DNA of 64,000 nt from Candidatus Mediterraneibacter vanvlietii (GTDB lineage: Bacteria; Bacillota; Clostridia; Lachnospirales; Lachnospiraceae): positions 1 to 64,000 of the forward strand of contig DXGZ01000048.1 in assembly GCA_019113645.1 (NCBI GenBank). The letters are read 5' to 3'. The notes under the pieces are model-generated. The model searched no databases and was not told the DNA's origin. It saw only the letters and a list, made by a program, of their open reading frames with translations. Positions 40,110 through 50,706 of the stretch are shown piece after piece. The translations under genes were made by a program, and so were the position numbers. Numbering within the stretch: the first letter of the stretch is position 1; every line of letters begins with the position of its first letter.

Positions 40110-42158
40110 CTATTCTGTTGTCTCTCCAGCGGCCCAGTCATCCAGGTCCGGATCATAACTTTCGTCAACATAGGAGCCATCCGGATTATTATAAGTCTCT
40201 TCATAGTTTTCATCATAATCCGTATATTCCGTTGTTCCGAAGTTCTGCCCTTCTGCCTGTGCTGTCTCGCCACTCTCGGCCGTTGTTGTAATTCCCAGAT
40301 ATGGGAATGCTTCTTCCATTATATTCTTGCTCAGTTCCAGTACGAGCGAGCTGTCGTCCTGCGCATCTACATTCGGTTCATCGATCACCACATAGATCAC
40401 GACTTCCGGGTTCTCCTGAGGTGCATATCCGATGTAGGACAAGAGATAATTGCCATTGCCTCGCGGAAGCTTCTCTGCTGTTCCGGTCTTGGCGCCGATG
40501 GAATATCCTTCCGCCTGCGCACGCTGTCCTGTTCCATAATCCATCACAGCTTTCAGGTACTGTTTCATAGTCTCCGACGTCTGCTCTGAAACTGTTTTCC
40601 GCAGAAGCACGGGATCTTTTGTCTCAATCACATTTCCGTTCTCATCCTGAATCTGCTTTACAACATGAGGCTCATAATAATAGCCGCCATTGATCAGGGA
40701 ACAGAACGCGGAAACCATCTGCGTCATCGTAACGTTGAAGTTCTGTCCGAACGAGTTAGTCGCCAGGTCGATTTCCGTCATATTGTCTGCTGTATAGAGC
40801 AGACCTGACGTCTCCGCCTCTCCCGGGAGGTCGATGCCCGTATATTCACCGAAACCGAAAATGTGCTGATATCTTGTGAAGTTATCAGCTCCAATTGCCG
40901 CTGACATGTCCATCAGGGCAACGTTGCAGGAATTCGCGATCGCGTCCTGGATCGTCTCTGTCCCGTGTCCGTCCCGGTAATGGCATCCGATCTCCGTCCC
41001 CAGAACGTCTTTTGATCCTCCGCAGTAGTAAGTTTCACTTCCCGAGAGGGTTCCTGTCTCAAGACCCGCCGCTACTGTAAACGGTTTTGCAGTGGATCCC
41101 GGTTCGTAAGCGTCGCTCACACAGAAGTTTCTCCACAGGTCATTCATTGCCGCGACCTGATCTTCGTCAGACATTGCATCCCACTCTTCGTCAGAATACA
41201 GAATTGACAGATCCCTCGGATTGTTCAGGTCAAAATTCGGGTAGGATGCTTCCGCAAGGATCTCCCCTGTATTCGGATCCATGATGATCACCGCCGTATT
41301 CTTGCTTCCGGGGCTTTCATCATCCGCATGCGCCTGATTGAATTCCAGGATACATCTCTCCACAATATTCTGAAGAGTGACATCAATGGTGGACACGACT
41401 GTGTTCCCGTTTTCCGCAGGTTTCACCGTGCGCTCCAGGGAGGAATCAGAGTCAAAATATCCGTATTCTCTTCCGTCCGTTCCGTTCAGAATATCATTAT
41501 AAGCGCTCTCGATCCCGATCGCCCCCTGATTTCCCTCGTACACAAATCCGACCACATCGCTCGCCATACTGCCGTACGGATAGGTTCTTCTGTAATCATC
41601 TTCCAGCCAGATTCCTGCAACGTACGGATAGTTCTCATCATCATTGTCTATCTCCTCGAATTTCTGGGCAGTCTCATAATCAACCTCCTGTGCGAGGATC
41701 TGATAATGGCTTTCCGAATTCTCTTCGATCAGATCATCCACAACACTCTCCTCAATGCCGAAACACTCTTTGAGAACATCTTTTGTTGCCTGAATGTAAT
41801 CCGGAACCTCTTCACCTTCCTGTGCGGCTTCTTTCGCCGCCTTATCCTTCTCAAGAAGAACCGCGACATCCAGAATCACATTGTACACACGCTCACTCGT
41901 TGCAATCTTCGTTCCGTTTCTGTCCACAATGTCGCCCCGTTTGTAGGCGATTGTCCTGCTGTCATAATTTTGCTGATCCAGGACTACCTTCGTATAACTG
42001 CTCCCCCTTGTCACGTTGATTATCGTGATTCTTCCTATAAGAACAACAAAAACCAGTATCACTGCCATAAACAGCATTACCAGTTTTCGTTGCATCCTGA
42101 TTGGAAATTTCCTTGTCAGAAATTCAAATCTGCTTTTTTTTCTTTTTCTTCCAGCCAT
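40110..42158 (-). CDS. Class B penicillin-binding protein (FtsI/PBP2-like)
   Basis: RGDIVDRNGTKIATS, YEPGSTAKPFTVAA, SIGAKTGTAEK. Confidence 0.93.
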   Translation of the reverse strand: MAGRKRKKSRFEFLTRKFPIRMQRKLVMLFMAVILVFVVLIGRITIINVTRGSSYTKVVLDQQNYDSRTIAYKRGDIVDRNGTKIATSERVYNVILDVAVLLEKDKAAKEAAQEGEEVPDYIQATKDVLKECFGIEESVVDDLIEENSESHYQILAQEVDYETAQKFEEIDNDDENYPYVAGIWLEDDYRRTYPYGSMASDVVGFVYEGNQGAIGIESAYNDILNGTDGREYGYFDSDSSLERTVKPAENGNTVVSTIDVTLQNIVERCILEFNQAHADDESPGSKNTAVIIMDPNTGEILAEASYPNFDLNNPRDLSILYSDEEWDAMSDEDQVAAMNDLWRNFCVSDAYEPGSTAKPFTVAAGLETGTLSGSETYYCGGSKDVLGTEIGCHYRDGHGTETIQDAIANSCNVALMDMSAAIGADNFTRYQHIFGFGEYTGIDLPGEAETSGLLYTADNMTEIDLATNSFGQNFNVTMTQMVSAFCSLINGGYYYEPHVVKQIQDENGNVIETKDPVLLRKTVSEQTSETMKQYLKAVMDYGTGQRAQAEGYSIGAKTGTAEKLPRGNGNYLLSYIGYAPQENPEVVIYVVIDEPNVDAQDDSSLVLELSKNIMEEAFPYLGITTTAESGETAQAEGQNFGTTEYTDYDENYEETYNNPDGSYVDESYDPDLDDWAAGETTE

Positions 42159-42169
42159 ATTTCTAATCC

Positions 42170-42709
42170 TTACTCTGATACGCTGCCCGATCCGGCAAGC
42201 ACTCCGCTTTCAGGGATATCACTGTACTGCTTTACGTACTCTCCGGCAGGCTGCTCATATTCCACTACTGTACCCTGCGCAGCATAGACCATCCCCATCT
42301 CATTCATCGCCCGGTCGCGCACCGTCTCCAAATTCACAGAATCCGCAGCCGCGTTGTATGCGGTTTCATTCTCTTCCGTCAGCTGGGCAAGTTCTTCCTG
42401 CATGGCTGTCACGTTCTCAGACCTGCTTACCACATCGGACTGCAGGCGCAGATACAGCATACATACCAGAACCGCACCTATGGCGGCAACAGCAAGGAAC
42501 ACAGCATATGCAGGACTGATCCTCATTGCGCGGTTTCTGTTCCTGATCACCTGACGGCTCGCCCGTTTTGTCTCTTTCGGACGCGCCTTCGGCGCTCTCC
42601 CCGGAAGAGGTTCCGCCTGGCGTACGGCATTTCCATACACATAGACCTGAGCCTGGCTGTTTCCCCTGTAGCCATTGCTTCTGTTGTTGCGTATATACCT
42701 TGATGCCAT
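42170..42709 (-). CDS. FtsL-like septum formation protein
   Basis: Single TM plus coiled coil LQSDVVSRSENVTAMQEELAQLTEENETAY; position between rsmH and PBP. Confidence 0.7.
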   Translation of the reverse strand: MASRYIRNNRSNGYRGNSQAQVYVYGNAVRQAEPLPGRAPKARPKETKRASRQVIRNRNRAMRISPAYAVFLAVAAIGAVLVCMLYLRLQSDVVSRSENVTAMQEELAQLTEENETAYNAAADSVNLETVRDRAMNEMGMVYAAQGTVVEYEQPAGEYVKQYSDIPESGVLAGSGSVSE

Positions 42710-42792
42710 AACGAATGCCCCTTTCCTGGTTATTTCTGCCCCGTCGGGATCTCCCCTTCCCGCGGAACATATATTTTCACTACTCCCTGATA

Positions 42793-43728
42793 TTATGCCC
42801 GTTCAAATATTCTTAATTTCGCACTCTTTGAACGGCTGTTGGATTCCATTTCCTCCTCGGACGGAAGAATCGGTTTCCGTGTAATCACTTTCCCCTTTGA
42901 TACTTTCCCACAGACACAAACCGGAAAGTGACTCGGACAGGTACATGGGTTCTCGTTTTTCCGGAACGCACTCTTCACAATCCTGTCCTCCAGCGAATGA
43001 AACGTTATGATACATATCCGTCCCCCTGGATTCAACATGTCAATCATCTCATCCAGCGAATCTCTCAGCACGTCAAGCTCATGATTCAGTTCAATACGGA
43101 TCGCCTGAAAGGTCCTCTTCGAAGGATGTCCCGATGCCTTCCGTATTTTCATCGGTATAGCGTGCCTGATAATCTCATTCAGCTGTTCTGTTGTCTCGAT
43201 CGGCGCTTTACTCCGCTCCGCTGCGATGTGTTTCGCAATGTTTTTTGCGAACTTATCCTCACCGTAGTCACGGATCACACGATAAAGCTCCGCCTCGCTG
43301 TAGTTATTGACAATATCCTTTGCCGTCATCTTCTGCCTCTGGTCCATCCTCATATCGAGTGGCGCGTCTGCGCGGTAGGAAAATCCCCTCTCCGCAGTAT
43401 CGAGCTGATAGGATGATACCCCGAGATCGATAACGATCCCATCGACTTTGTCAATCCCTATTTCATGGAGCCGCGGCTTCATATCACGGTAATTGCTCCG
43501 TATTATCGTGACCTTCTCCCCGAAGCCTTCCAGTCTTTTCCCTGCCGCTTCAATGGCGGCAGCATCCTGGTCTATACCTATAAATCTCCCCTGTTCACCG
43601 AGCTGGCTGCAGACTTCATATGCATGTCCGCCTCCCCCCAGCGTGGCATCCACATAGATGCCGTCCGGTTTTATGTTTAGCCCGTCCACTGTCTCATGCA
43701 GCAGAACTGATGTGTGATTGAATGCCAT
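42793..43728 (-). CDS. rsmH: 16S rRNA (cytosine(1402)-N(4))-methyltransferase
   Basis: [47 protein letters not shown]. Confidence 0.98.
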   Translation of the reverse strand: MAFNHTSVLLHETVDGLNIKPDGIYVDATLGGGGHAYEVCSQLGEQGRFIGIDQDAAAIEAAGKRLEGFGEKVTIIRSNYRDMKPRLHEIGIDKVDGIVIDLGVSSYQLDTAERGFSYRADAPLDMRMDQRQKMTAKDIVNNYSEAELYRVIRDYGEDKFAKNIAKHIAAERSKAPIETTEQLNEIIRHAIPMKIRKASGHPSKRTFQAIRIELNHELDVLRDSLDEMIDMLNPGGRICIITFHSLEDRIVKSAFRKNENPCTCPSHFPVCVCGKVSKGKVITRKPILPSEEEMESNSRSKSAKLRIFERA

Positions 43729-43741
43729 TGTGCGCCTCCTG

Positions 43742-44179
43742 TCAGATTCTGATTCCTATGGACTCCATGCGTTCTGCGATTGCGTCAAGGTCTTCCTCGC
43801 TGACCTGACTGCGCTCCTCCCAGAGTGCCTTATCCCAGATCTCGACACGATCCTGTACACCCACCAGAACAACATCCTTCTCCAGATGAGCCGCTTTTCT
43901 GAGTGACGGCGGGACAAGAACTCTCCCCTGTTTGTCGAAGCTGCCCTCAGATGCGCTTCCGAAGAAATAGCGCTTGAAAATTCTGGCATCCTTATTCATC
44001 CGTGGCAGGGTTTCAAGCTCGGCAACAAATTTGTTCCATTCTTCCATGGAGTAGACGAAGAGACAGCCTTCCAGACCGTTACAAATGACAAAACTGTCAC
44101 CCAGATCATCCCTGAGCTTAGCCGGGATGATGAGTCTTCCCTTTTCATCAATGCTATGGTTAAACTCTCCTAGTAACAT
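43742..44179 (-). CDS. mraZ: Transcriptional regulator MraZ
   Basis: [53 protein letters not shown]. Confidence 0.98.
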   Translation of the reverse strand: MLLGEFNHSIDEKGRLIIPAKLRDDLGDSFVICNGLEGCLFVYSMEEWNKFVAELETLPRMNKDARIFKRYFFGSASEGSFDKQGRVLVPPSLRKAAHLEKDVVLVGVQDRVEIWDKALWEERSQVSEEDLDAIAERMESIGIRI

Positions 44180-44219
44180 CCGGAATCCTTTCTCTTTTAG
44201 TGAGCCTCCACATCGCTCC

Positions 44220-44254
44220 CCACTTTATACCACTATCCACCACTCTCTACCACT
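44220..44254 (-). promoter_or_regulatory. Tandem AGTGG repeats at exact 10-bp spacing upstream of mraZ (MraZ box)
   Basis: CCACT at 44220, 44230, 44240, 44250 on the plus strand. Confidence 0.75.
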
Positions 44255-44367
44255 TGACTCCATTCTAAACCACGCGCCCCCCTTTTTCAACCCCTTTTTT
44301 TGATTTTTTTGTGACTGTTTCCGTACTGCGCACGGCATGTTCGAGCCTGTTTTTGGGCAAAAAAAGA

Positions 44368-44406
44368 ACATGTAGGGTGTGGGGTTTTCCCACGCTCTAC
44401 ATGTTG
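44368..44406 (-). terminator. Hairpin AACATGTAGgGTGTGGG / CCCACGCTCTACATGTT
   Basis: ~17-bp hairpin between the 81-aa membrane protein gene and mraZ. Confidence 0.6.
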
Positions 44407-44428
44407 TGTTTTTACTCAATTTCTGTTG

Positions 44429-44674
44429 CTATTCTGTCGTTGTGGACATATTATTGAGGTAGTTCGTGACCGCATCGTAATTCACTTCCGCCACCACTCT
44501 CTCTTTTCCGGACTCGTATATATCAAAAGCAGAATACCCCAACCATCCCACAAGTGCGATCGCCACTACGGCAAGTATCAACTTGCGGACAATTCCCATC
44601 GCTTTCTGTTTGCGCATGATCTGCTTTCTGTTCGCTTTTTCCTGTTTATAACGGTCAACCTTTTCCTGACTCAT
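44429..44674 (-). CDS. Small single-TM hypothetical protein
   Basis: 81 aa; basic N-terminus and TM LILAVVAIALVGWLGYSAF. Confidence 0.55.
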   Translation of the reverse strand: MSQEKVDRYKQEKANRKQIMRKQKAMGIVRKLILAVVAIALVGWLGYSAFDIYESGKERVVAEVNYDAVTNYLNNMSTTTE

Positions 44675-44739
44675 CTTTCCAAGCTCCTTTCAATCAAACA
44701 GCGTTTTTAAACACTATTGACAGTTTATCACAATCCCGG

Positions 44740-45585
44740 TCATATCACAACAATTATTCCCCCGTCATTTGCATACATTGTACTGATTCCGGCAGTATCC
44801 ACAATAAAACTGGAGCTGACCCGTATTTTATCCAGAAGCATCCGCTCCACTTCCCGCGCTCTCTCCGGACAGTTGCAGTGGGCAATGCCCAGAACCTTTC
44901 CTTCAGCCCTCTTTGTTTCTCTTGCAATCTGCTCTACCATCTTCGCCAGCGCTCGCTTCATGCCTCTCGCCTGACCGAGCTGGCAGATCGTCCCTTCCGG
45001 AGTGGATCCCATCACAGGCTTTATGTTCAGGGCGCTTGCCACAATGGATTTGATTCCTGTCAGTCTTCCATTCTTTCGGAGCGTATCCAGATTCTCAAGA
45101 ACAAAATACGTATGCTGGTCTTCGATATAGGCTTCTACCTGCTCCACCACTTCTTCAAAATCAAGTCCAGCCTCCTCGCACTCACGGATCTTCATCGCGA
45201 TCAGAGTCTCTCCAACGGAAGCAGACCGGGAATTGAACACATGGATCTTCTTCTCGCCCGCCGAATGTTCCTCTCCCCACAGTTTTCTTCCAAGCTCCGC
45301 GCTGTTATAGGACCCGCTCAGCTCAGATGACAGAGTTACTATATATACTCTTTTCTCTTCTCCATTACACAGTTCCATATATTTTTCAGGTGACGGACAG
45401 GATGACTTCGGACATTCCGGGCTGGCAGCGACACGACGCAGGAAATCCGCCTGATCGAACGTCTCATCGTCCACTATCGTATCCCCATCAACCTGCATGC
45501 TGAGAGATGCAGTCTCATAAATTCCGCTTTCCTTCATCTTATAAGTCAGCTCTCCGCAGCTGTCCACGATAATTTTATAATTCAT
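44740..45585 (-). CDS. DegV family protein
   Basis: MNYKIIVDSCGELT, FLRRVAASPECPKSSCPSPEKY, VTLSSELSGSYNSA. Confidence 0.92.
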   Translation of the reverse strand: MNYKIIVDSCGELTYKMKESGIYETASLSMQVDGDTIVDDETFDQADFLRRVAASPECPKSSCPSPEKYMELCNGEEKRVYIVTLSSELSGSYNSAELGRKLWGEEHSAGEKKIHVFNSRSASVGETLIAMKIRECEEAGLDFEEVVEQVEAYIEDQHTYFVLENLDTLRKNGRLTGIKSIVASALNIKPVMGSTPEGTICQLGQARGMKRALAKMVEQIARETKRAEGKVLGIAHCNCPERAREVERMLLDKIRVSSSFIVDTAGISTMYANDGGIIVVI

Positions 45586-45736
45586 AAAAAAGCCCTCCCG
45601 AACCGTAAAGTATATTTCAGGCATCTACTGCATGTAGTTTTCAATACCAGATTAAAATATACCACACATTGGTTCAGAAGGGAAGTAGTTTCCTATGAAA
45701 TTTTCGCGAATCATTCCTCACTGCTCTCCCGCAGTC

Positions 45737-47146
45737 TTATTCGCCTTCCAGTTTTATCCTCCGGGATATTCCAAGCGCGATCCCCATTTCGATCATGAGG
45801 AACAGAATCGCCGTTCCCCCGTAACTGATAAACGGCAGCGTAATTCCCGTTGTGGGAAGAAGACCTGTTACAACAGCGATATTCAACATGACCTGAAGAG
45901 CAATATGCGCAAAGATTCCGGTTGCGATCAGCGATCCGTACAGATCCGGCGCGTTTTTCGCAATGAACATCAGCCGGTAGAGCAGGATGCCGAAAAGCAC
46001 AAGGATCAGGATAGCGCCGAACACTCCCAGTTCCTCACAGATCACAACAAGGATCATATCATTCTGAGCCTCCGGTATAACGCCCAGCTTCTGAGTGCTG
46101 TTTCCCAGACCTTTCCCGAAGAATCCCCCGCTTCCGATGGCGTAAAGCCCCTGCATAACCTGGAAACTTCCGTCAGCCGCAGTCGCCTCCGGATTCAGCC
46201 AGGACAGAATTCGCTGGATACGGAAATTATCACTGTTGGCCGCAATGATGGAAAGAGCCGCGATTCCGACCACCGCGATTGCCGCCAGGGAAACCAGAGC
46301 GATCAAAAACGGCTTCGTCTGCGGATGGATCACGAAGATCAGAATACAGGTAATCGACATAACAATGATCGCAGTACTCAGGTTATCTGTCAGCACATAA
46401 ACGCCAAGGGCTGCTATCACTCCCAGAGCAAACACCCGGATCATGCCTTCCTTTGTGTACGCTTTTTTCCCAAGTCTGCACAATTCATATGAAATAAACA
46501 GGATCACCGCAATCTTTGTGATCTCCGCAGGCTGCAGCGTCTGACCGCCCGGAAGGCCGATCCACCTCCTGGCGCCGTTGATCGTCACGCCCAGCGGCGT
46601 CTGAACAAGTGCCATAAGGACCATGGAAATCACAAATATTTCAACCGCAAATGCTCCATATATATGATAGTCAATCCTGGAAACTATCAGCATCACCACG
46701 AATCCGACCACGCCAATCAGCGCCTGCCTTGTAAAGTAATACAGATCATTGCCGAAATCAGCCTGCGCTTCATACGCGCTTGTACTGTACAGCATGACAA
46801 GCCCGAAGCACATGAGGAATATGATGACGAGCAGCATGTCATAATCAAAATACTGTACCTTTGCCGCCGGTTTTCTCCGCAGTCTGACAATCAGGCTGCC
46901 GAGATCGCTGCGCCTGGCCCTTGCCGGCCGTGCCGCTGCGCCGTTCTGAGCCCGCACCGGAGCCTGTACTACTTTTCTTCTTCGCTCCACAGATCTCTGA
47001 TACCCCTCATAGCCTGCACGGACATAGCCGGATCCCCCACTGTTCCCCACCGGGCGCATAGGCTGAGTATCACCCAGGTTTCCTGATTTCCTGATTTTCT
47101 TTTTCTGGTTCCGCCGCTGAATCGGACGTACCGTTCTGCTTCTCAT
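45737..47146 (-). CDS. FtsW/RodA/SpoVE family glycosyltransferase (second paralog)
   Basis: MLYSTSAYEAQ, LQPAEITKIAVILFISY, GLYAIGSGGFFGKGLGNSTQKLGVIPEAQNDMI, LPFISYGGTA. Confidence 0.93.
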   Translation of the reverse strand: MRSRTVRPIQRRNQKKKIRKSGNLGDTQPMRPVGNSGGSGYVRAGYEGYQRSVERRRKVVQAPVRAQNGAAARPARARRSDLGSLIVRLRRKPAAKVQYFDYDMLLVIIFLMCFGLVMLYSTSAYEAQADFGNDLYYFTRQALIGVVGFVVMLIVSRIDYHIYGAFAVEIFVISMVLMALVQTPLGVTINGARRWIGLPGGQTLQPAEITKIAVILFISYELCRLGKKAYTKEGMIRVFALGVIAALGVYVLTDNLSTAIIVMSITCILIFVIHPQTKPFLIALVSLAAIAVVGIAALSIIAANSDNFRIQRILSWLNPEATAADGSFQVMQGLYAIGSGGFFGKGLGNSTQKLGVIPEAQNDMILVVICEELGVFGAILILVLFGILLYRLMFIAKNAPDLYGSLIATGIFAHIALQVMLNIAVVTGLLPTTGITLPFISYGGTAILFLMIEMGIALGISRRIKLEGE

Positions 47147-47147
47147 A

Positions 47148-49037
47148 TTACATCACCTGTCTTGCGTTCATCGCCGGATGCATCGGTTTCCCATGTTCAA
47201 AAAACCTGTCATACCATACAAGGAAAATATAGACTGTCCAGATTTTACGGCTGTCGTCAGTTTTTTCATTTGTATTTTTCCCTGCTTTATGATCATCCAG
47301 CATCTTAATCAACATATCTGTATTGAAAAATTTCTTTGCAGCGGCAGACGAAAACATGGCTCTGACTCTGTTGTAATATTTATCCTCCCGCAGCCATACA
47401 CGGATCGGGATCGGGAATCCCAGTTTCTTCTTCTCAGCTGTCTTGCTCCTGATACTCCGCTCCGCGGCAGCACGGAGCGCCACCTTTGTCTTTGGAGCCC
47501 GGACTTTATAATTAAGCGGAAGTGTCTCCGCCAGCTCCAGAACCTTCTTATCCAGGAACGGGACACGGACCTCCAGAGAGTTTGCCATTCCCATCTTATC
47601 GCCTTTCATAAGTATATCATGAACAAGCCATAAATGCAGGTCAACATACTGCATTTTTGTAACCGGATCTTTTCCTTTCACCCTGTCGTAAAGCGGGCGC
47701 GTCACTTTCTGAATTCCCGGCTTACAACCGTTCTTCAGGATCTTGTTCGCCTCACGTTCTGTGAAGATATTCGTGGCATTGGCAAAATAGCGTTCTTCCA
47801 GTGTCTTTCCGTGCCGCATGAGGAAGCCCCTCCCCTTCATGCCGCGCGGCATACAGTACTCTGCGAATTTTCCCAGCACTCTGCGGATCCCCATCGGGAT
47901 TTTGTTAAACCCGGTATGTTCCAGCGGCTCACAATAAATATTATATCCGCCGAACAGCTCGTCTGATCCCTCTCCGGAAAGCACAACCTTTACTTTCTTC
48001 GCTGCTTCCTCGCTCAGGAAATACAGAGCGATCGCGGCCGGATCCGCAACCGGTTCATCCATGTAATACTGAATATCGGAAAGTTTATCCCAGTACTCTT
48101 CCGGCGTAATCACCTTGGCATCATTCTGCATGTTAATGCTTGCAGCGAACTCTTTCGCATCCTGAATCTCACTGTATTTTCCCTCATCGAAACCGACCGT
48201 AAATGTGCGGTCCACCTGGCCAAGATAGGTCAGATAGCTGGAATCCACACCGCTGGAAAGGTAGGATGCCACCTCGACGTCACTGATTTTGTGCTTCTCC
48301 ACGGATTCCTTCATAACAGCTTCCACATCATCTACCACTTCCTCAAAGCTCTTCCTGCAGTCTCCCGTAAAATTGGGCTCAAAGTAGCGGGTAATCTCCA
48401 TTTTGCCGTTTTCGTATGTGAAACAATGTCCCGGCTGAAGGCAGAACACACCTTTGAAAAACGTCTCATTTGTCGGAACGAACTGGAACGACAGATAATT
48501 GCCGAGCGCGTCTTCATTAAAAATCTTGTCAAACTTCGGATGCTCCATAAACGCCTTGATCTCGGAAGCAAACATGAGTGTGCCGTTCATCTCGGCGTAA
48601 TACAGCGGCTTGATCCCGAAAATGTCCCTTGCCACAAAGAGTTTCTTCTTCTTCGTATCCCAGATCGCAAATGCGTACATGCCGCGGAGCCTGTCTACAA
48701 GACGCTCGCCCCACTGCTCGTATCCGTGGATCAGTGTCTCAGAATCCGTATTAGACACAAACACATGCCCCTCTTTCACCAGTTCTTCCTTCAGTTCCTG
48801 ATAATTATAGATCTCTCCGTTGAAGACAAGCACCATGCTCCGGTCCTCATTGTAAAGCGGCTGATCGCCGACTGCTGAGAGGTCAATAATACTGAGCCGT
48901 CTGAAACCAAGGGCTGCATCGTCATCTATATACTTTCCTTCACTGTCAGGCCCACGGTGAACGATCGTATTCATCATATTCACCAGTACCTGTTCCCGGT
49001 TCTCCGTATCACCGACAAAACCTACGAATCCACACAT
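47148..49037 (-). CDS. asnB: Asparagine synthase (glutamine-hydrolyzing)
   Basis: MCGFVGFVGD, RGPDSEGKYIDDDAALGFRRLSIIDLS, SYLSSGVDSSYLTYL. Confidence 0.95.
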   Translation of the reverse strand: MCGFVGFVGDTENREQVLVNMMNTIVHRGPDSEGKYIDDDAALGFRRLSIIDLSAVGDQPLYNEDRSMVLVFNGEIYNYQELKEELVKEGHVFVSNTDSETLIHGYEQWGERLVDRLRGMYAFAIWDTKKKKLFVARDIFGIKPLYYAEMNGTLMFASEIKAFMEHPKFDKIFNEDALGNYLSFQFVPTNETFFKGVFCLQPGHCFTYENGKMEITRYFEPNFTGDCRKSFEEVVDDVEAVMKESVEKHKISDVEVASYLSSGVDSSYLTYLGQVDRTFTVGFDEGKYSEIQDAKEFAASINMQNDAKVITPEEYWDKLSDIQYYMDEPVADPAAIALYFLSEEAAKKVKVVLSGEGSDELFGGYNIYCEPLEHTGFNKIPMGIRRVLGKFAEYCMPRGMKGRGFLMRHGKTLEERYFANATNIFTEREANKILKNGCKPGIQKVTRPLYDRVKGKDPVTKMQYVDLHLWLVHDILMKGDKMGMANSLEVRVPFLDKKVLELAETLPLNYKVRAPKTKVALRAAAERSIRSKTAEKKKLGFPIPIRVWLREDKYYNRVRAMFSSAAAKKFFNTDMLIKMLDDHKAGKNTNEKTDDSRKIWTVYIFLVWYDRFFEHGKPMHPAMNARQVM

Positions 49038-49155
49038 ATTCCTATCTCCTTTTCATATCTGCGCAAATAATAGATAAGGAATCAGTTCCGGTAAGCCATT
49101 TTACCTGTTCTGATCCCTTAATGTAATTCAATGCCTCTGATAAATTCTGCATCAA

Positions 49156-49230
49156 TCGGGGTAACAGGATTCGAACCTGCGACCTCACGGCCCCCAGCCG
49201 TGCGCTCTAACCAAACTGAGCCATACCCCG
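49156..49230 (-). tRNA. tRNA-Pro(GGG)
   Basis: CGGGGTA/TACCCCG acceptor, anticodon GGG in ACGGCTGGGGGCCGT, GCAGGTTCGAATCCTGT T-arm. Confidence 0.92.
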
Positions 49231-49411
49231 CTGACTAATACATTATATATAATTTGATAAGAATTGTAAAGGAATTTTTTCAAATGCCGTCGGCATAACG
49301 CATCCTGCCTCGCTTTTTCTGCACGTTATCTTTATTCACCTCTTCCCTGCCGTTTCCATACTTTAATATTGAATCATTGAATATTCCAACCATGAAAGGA
49401 GACGCCTGAAT

Positions 49412-49672
49412 ATGACAAATTGTCAGTATAATATGCGCTATGCGCGCCGGCCGATGACAAACACGCCTTCCTCCGCCCCGCAGTGCGGCTGCCAGATGGA
49501 AGGCTGCCCGGATACCACGGATCACTTCCCGGAAAATATGCCTGTCGCAATGGCTTACGTGCCATGGCAGAAGTGGAAAGATCTCTATGAACCATGTAAA
49601 GCACTGGAGTGCGGAACACTCTTCAGCAAACTGGATAAACCGTTTCTCGGGAAAGGGGGCAGACGCAGGTGA
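49412..49672 (+). CDS. cotJA: Spore coat associated protein CotJA
   Basis: MPVAMAYVPWQKWKDLYEPCKALECGTLFSKLDKPFLGK. Confidence 0.88.
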   Translation: MTNCQYNMRYARRPMTNTPSSAPQCGCQMEGCPDTTDHFPENMPVAMAYVPWQKWKDLYEPCKALECGTLFSKLDKPFLGKGGRRR

Positions 49673-49983
49673 ACAACATGAACAGCAGCGGGCGCAGCGC
49701 AATGAACCAGACCGCCTGCCGTAATATGAACCGCAGACAGCTTATGGACCATATCAATCAGGTCAGCTTCGCCGTAGATGAGGCAAAACTCTATCTCGAT
49801 ACTCATCCCTGCGATACGGAAGCACTGGCTTATTTCCGGGAAATGAGCGGTCATCGCAATCGTTCCCTGAAAGAATACGCAGAAACTTACGGACCATTAA
49901 CGATCGACACGGCTTCAGTTTCCTGCGAAGAGTACTGGAACTGGATCAACGAACCGTGGCCCTGGCAGGAAGGAGGATGCTGA
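49669..49983 (+). CDS. cotJB: Spore coat protein CotJB
   Basis: FAVDEAKLYLDTHPCDTEALAYFREMSGHRNRSLKEYAETYGPLTID; overlaps cotJA. Confidence 0.92.
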   Translation: MNNMNSSGRSAMNQTACRNMNRRQLMDHINQVSFAVDEAKLYLDTHPCDTEALAYFREMSGHRNRSLKEYAETYGPLTIDTASVSCEEYWNWINEPWPWQEGGC

Positions 49984-49986
49984 TTT

Positions 49987-50583
49987 ATGTGGAATTATGA
50001 AAAACGACTTCAATACCCGATAAAAATCACACAGACCAACCCGAAAATCGCACAGATCATCATCTCGCAGTTCGGCGGCCCGGACGGCGAACTGGCCGCT
50101 TCCATGAGATATCTGTCTCAGAGATATACAATGCCCTATAAAGAAGTGACTGGGACGCTGACCGATATCGGAACGGAGGAACTCGCCCACATGGAAATGA
50201 TATGCGCGATCATCTACCAGCTCACCAAAGATCTTTCCCCTGAAGAGATCGAGCGCTCCGGGTTCGCTCCGTACTATGTGGATCACACACTGGCTCTCTG
50301 GCCCCAGGCTGCCAGCGGCATGCCATGGACAGCAACTGTCTTCCAGTCAAAGGGCGATCCGATCACGGATCTCCACGAAGATCTGGCCGCAGAACAGAAA
50401 GCGCGCACCACATATGACAACATCCTCCGGCTTATAAAAGATCCGGAAGTCTGCGATCCTATCCGTTTCCTGCGCCAGAGAGAGATCGTACACTATCAGA
50501 GATTCGGCGAAAGCCTCCGGATCGTCCAGGAAAAACTGGACAGCAGAAACTTCTATGCATTCAATCCGGAATTTGACAAGTAA
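49987..50583 (+). CDS. cotJC: CotJC / manganese catalase-like spore coat protein
   Basis: QFGGPDGELAASMRYLSQRYTMP, TDIGTEELAHMEMICAIIYQL, DPIRFLRQREIVHYQRFGE. Confidence 0.94.
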   Translation: MWNYEKRLQYPIKITQTNPKIAQIIISQFGGPDGELAASMRYLSQRYTMPYKEVTGTLTDIGTEELAHMEMICAIIYQLTKDLSPEEIERSGFAPYYVDHTLALWPQAASGMPWTATVFQSKGDPITDLHEDLAAEQKARTTYDNILRLIKDPEVCDPIRFLRQREIVHYQRFGESLRIVQEKLDSRNFYAFNPEFDK

Positions 50584-50598
50584 TATTAATCAATAGAA

Positions 50599-50634
50599 AG
50601 AAGCCTCCGTATTCATACAAATACAGGAGGCTTC
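50599..50634 (+). terminator. Terminator after cotJC: AAGCCTCCGTATT...AATACAGGAGGCTT
   Basis: Hairpin between convergent cotJC and htrA-like genes. Confidence 0.65.
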
Positions 50635-50706
50635 GCTATTCCTTCATATACTCTATTCAGTTCTTTAATTACCCAAAAACATTCTCACACTTACAGATCG
50701 AAGATC

